The translations under genes and the position numbers were made by a program. Shown here in pieces: positions 6,457-7,889 of a stretch of 7,889 nucleotides of DNA. Each line of letters opens with the position of its first letter. Position 1 is the stretch's first letter. Origin of the DNA: an uncultured Steroidobacter sp. (lineage in GTDB: Bacteria; Pseudomonadota; Gammaproteobacteria; Steroidobacterales; Steroidobacteraceae); the NCBI GenBank assembly GCA_946478975.1, contig CAMLEO010000311.1, positions 1 through 7,889 on the forward strand, in the 5' to 3' direction. Under the pieces are notes generated by a model. It saw only the letters and a program-made list of their open reading frames with translations. It was not told the DNA's origin and made no database searches.

Positions 6457-7176
6457 TCACGGCTTCGCGGGAATGTGCACTGAGCCGCGAACGTGGTCGT
6501 GGAGGATGGTGCCGGTGCTGTCGGCCTTGACGACGAAGTCGCCGCCGACTTCGCTCACATGGATGTCGCCCGAGCCGTCCTGAGTGATCGTCACATTGCC
6601 GCGGACATCGGTGATGTCGATGTTGCCGGCGCCGTCCTTCATTTGCACATTGCCGATGACGCCGGACACGCGCGTGTCGCCGGTCTCGTCGCTGATGTCC
6701 AGATTGCCGTTGATGTTCTTGACCAGCAGGTCGCCCGACTGATCGACGACCGAGGAGGCGGCAACGTCGCTGAGCTCGATGTCGCCACTGGTGTCGGTGA
6801 CGTTGACTTGCGCGCCGTTGGGCACGGTGACGTCCAGGTCGAGCGTCGCGTAGCGCTTGAAGCTGAACATATCGCTCATGCGTTCGCCGATGGTCACTGT
6901 GACATAAACCGTGTCGAGCTCGCGCCGGCTTTCGAGCGTGATCCGGGAGAGGATGCCCTCGGAGGAGGCGCAGGCGCGGCCGGTCGCATTGACGCCGCCT
7001 CGAGCGCTGCCGGTGACTTTGAGGTGGCCGGCCTCGGCCGAGATCACCACCCGCTTGATGGCCCCGGTGAAGTTAGCGCTGCGATCGGAGGTGAAGCGGC
7101 ATTGGTCGGCCAGGGCGGGGCCAGCCAGGGAACCGAGTAATGTCAGGGCGAGCGCCTGAGCGGCAATCATGTTCAT
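6457..7176 (-). CDS. Exported DUF4097-type beta-strand-repeat protein
   Basis: A 239-residue exported protein of the DUF4097 (putative adhesin-like) type; function unknown. The signal peptide is residues 1-23 (hydrophobic core ALALTLLGSLAG, cleavage after Ala-Leu-Ala). Cys26 and Cys69 in the mature part could form a disulfide. From about 121 onwards it is built from units of 9-10 residues, each starting with a Gly-Asp/Asn-hydrophobic turn: glycines at 121, 131, 148, 157, 166, 175, 184, 193, 203, 212, 222 and 231. This suggests a stack of short strands forming a solenoid or beta-sandwich-like sheet. I chose ATG 7176, which has GGGAAG eight bases upstream and opens a clean signal peptide. The frame stays open to 7401, but that extension is arginine- and serine-rich and runs into the divergent gene, so I reject it. 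It lies upstream of the hydrolase gene and is divergent from the DUF6445 gene. Members elsewhere are often linked to envelope stress or surface functions, but nothing here shows that. Confidence 0.82.
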   Translation of the reverse strand: MNMIAAQALALTLLGSLAGPALADQCRFTSDRSANFTGAIKRVVISAEAGHLKVTGSARGGVNATGRACASSEGILSRITLESRRELDTVYVTVTIGERMSDMFSFKRYATLDLDVTVPNGAQVNVTDTSGDIELSDVAASSVVDQSGDLLVKNINGNLDISDETGDTRVSGVIGNVQMKDGAGNIDITDVRGNVTITQDGSGDIHVSEVGGDFVVKADSTGTILHDHVRGSVHIPAKP

Positions 7177-7197
7177 CGAGGGCACTTCCCGTGCGTT

Positions 7198-7225
7198 AAA
7201 GTAAAGCTTCGCGGTCCAGTGTTCA
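7198..7225 (-). promoter_or_regulatory. Possible promoter for the DUF4097-type gene
   Basis: Read on the minus strand, TGAACA (7220-7225) and TACTTT (7198-7203) each match four of six bases of the sigma-70 -35 and -10 boxes, with a 16-base spacer. This AT-rich patch stands out from its GC-rich surroundings. The predicted transcript would begin almost at the ribosome binding site (7185-7190), which is unusually close, so confidence is low. Confidence 0.22.
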
Positions 7226-7238
7226 TTCGGCTGCGGCA

Positions 7239-7261
7239 GGCCCGATGGATTTCGCCGGGCC
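7239..7261. repeat. Inverted repeat in the divergent intergenic region
   Basis: GGCCCG (7239-7244) and CGGGCC (7256-7261) are perfect six-base arms around an 11-base loop, ending six bases before the ribosome binding site of the DUF6445 gene. It could be an operator half-site pair or a leader hairpin. A six-base GC-rich repeat is not rare in DNA of this composition. Confidence 0.25.
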
Positions 7262-7276
7262 GACGCAGGGGCGCAC

Positions 7277-7864
7277 ATGATCTTGAATCTCCATCCCGAC
7301 CTCCGTATCGAGAAGCTCGCGATCGGCCGCGAGGGTGCGACGCTGCTGGTGATCGATAATTTCGTCGCCGATCCCGAGCGGCTGGTGCGCAAAGCGGCCA
7401 CGGCGCCGTTCGTGCCGGGCGGGCGCTACTTTCCGGGGATTCGGGCCAAGGCGCCGCCTTCGTATGAGCAGTTCCTGGTCAAGAGCCTGCAGCCGCTGCT
7501 GGCCGAGCACTTCGGCATTACGAGCCGGAGCTTGCGGCTCAGCATGTGTCATTACTCCCTGGTGACCACCCCGCCGGCACAGCTCACGCTGCCGCAGCGC
7601 CTGCCACACGTAGATACCCTGGCACCGGAAGGCGTCGCGACCATTCACTATCTCTTCAAAGGCAACCTCGGCGGCACGGCGTTCTATCGTCACCGCTCGA
7701 CAGGCTACGAATATCTGGATGAAGCGCGCGGGCCGGCGTATTGGCGTGCGCTCGAAATCGAGTGCCAGGGCGCTGACGGCCCCGGCGCCGAATATATCAA
7801 CGGCGACACCGCAATCTTCGAGCAGGTCGCGCAGGCGGAAGGTGTGTTCAATCGCATGGATTAA
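7277..7864 (+). CDS. DUF6445-family protein, C-terminally truncated
   Basis: The 195-residue product resembles DUF6445 proteins, which I know from Caulobacter, Sphingomonas and Xanthomonas relatives, often near TonB receptors and flavin-dependent halogenase-like genes. It looks like a 2-oxoglutarate/Fe(II) oxygenase-type double-stranded beta-helix. Visible features are VIDNFVADPERLVRKA (25-40), YFPGIRAKAP (51-60), the likely metal pair His111-x-Asp113 in LPHVDT, then IHYLFKGNLGGTAFYRHR (123-140). ATG 7277 has AGGGG at 7267-7271, five bases upstream. The frame ends abruptly after GVFNRMD. From memory, family members continue for about 30-40 residues after FNRM, including a Leu-His-Ser-Gly-like segment with the distal metal-binding histidine. 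That part is missing, and the sequence turns AT-rich at the same point. If real, the gene is broken and probably inactive; if the tail is an assembly artefact, the intact gene continues beyond the window. Family membership is fairly sure, and truncation probable. Confidence 0.75.
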   Translation: MILNLHPDLRIEKLAIGREGATLLVIDNFVADPERLVRKAATAPFVPGGRYFPGIRAKAPPSYEQFLVKSLQPLLAEHFGITSRSLRLSMCHYSLVTTPPAQLTLPQRLPHVDTLAPEGVATIHYLFKGNLGGTAFYRHRSTGYEYLDEARGPAYWRALEIECQGADGPGAEYINGDTAIFEQVAQAEGVFNRMD

Positions 7865-7889
7865 TTGTCTTTATGTAGATGCAAAAAAA
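7859..7889. other. AT-rich terminal tail of different composition
   Basis: The last 31 bases contain only seven G or C and finish with seven consecutive A, next to coding DNA that is well over half G+C. The change begins exactly where the DUF6445 reading frame leaves its expected path. I recognise no insertion-sequence end or terminator here. A contig-end error, chimeric read, or edge of an AT-rich inserted element would each explain it. Confidence 0.55.

Noticed and set aside
7177..7401. Upstream extension of the DUF4097-type reading frame to 7401
   Set aside because: The extension is low-complexity and basic, overlaps the well-supported start of the DUF6445 gene, and would bury the signal peptide inside the protein. 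ATG 7176 has a good ribosome binding site.

Overview
The window is high-GC bacterial DNA with compact, short-spaced genes, Shine-Dalgarno-like starts, and GTG as well as ATG start codons. The gene content suggests a soil or plant-associated, carbohydrate-degrading member of the Pseudomonadota: a YdbC-type aldo/keto reductase, a secreted pectate-lyase-fold enzyme, an AraC regulator, a DUF4097 protein and a DUF6445 protein. The Steroidobacter/Xanthomonad side of the Gammaproteobacteria would fit, but I cannot fix the genus. I see no tRNA, rRNA, CRISPR array, transposase or phage gene.

Left part (1-740): a short lead-in, then a gene for an unrecognised four-helix membrane protein (65-562). A 178-base gap follows. 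It holds weak promoter-like sequence, a 9-base direct repeat and a minus-strand open stretch that could be a gene remnant.

Centre (741-5491, plus strand): the most coherent unit, probably one operon of three genes. The first encodes a 286-residue aldo/keto reductase of the YdbC/PdxI type. It is followed 27 bases later by a 1022-residue exported protein with two tandem pectate-lyase-type beta-helix halves and a C-terminal beta-propeller-like domain. An AraC-family regulator follows, its GTG start overlapping the lyase stop codon by four bases. Secreted polysaccharide-active enzyme, cytoplasmic reductase and cupin-type AraC sensor together look like a small carbohydrate-response cassette. The substrate cannot be read from the sequence. 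The Shine-Dalgarno of the large gene lies inside a perfect small hairpin.

Right part, minus strand (5463-7176): a small exported DUF4097-type beta-strand-repeat protein, then 61 bases downstream an exported alpha/beta hydrolase. The hydrolase gene runs head-on into the AraC gene, and their 3' ends overlap by 29 bases. The overlap contains a 16-base perfect palindrome read in phase on both strands, so both proteins end with the same hexapeptide.

Right end, plus strand (7277-7889): a DUF6445-family gene, divergent from the DUF4097 gene. Its reading frame stops early, before the C-terminal segment I expect for the family, and exactly there the sequence changes to a 31-base AT-rich tail ending in seven A. 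This looks like a contig-end artefact or an insertion junction, so the gene should be treated as incomplete.
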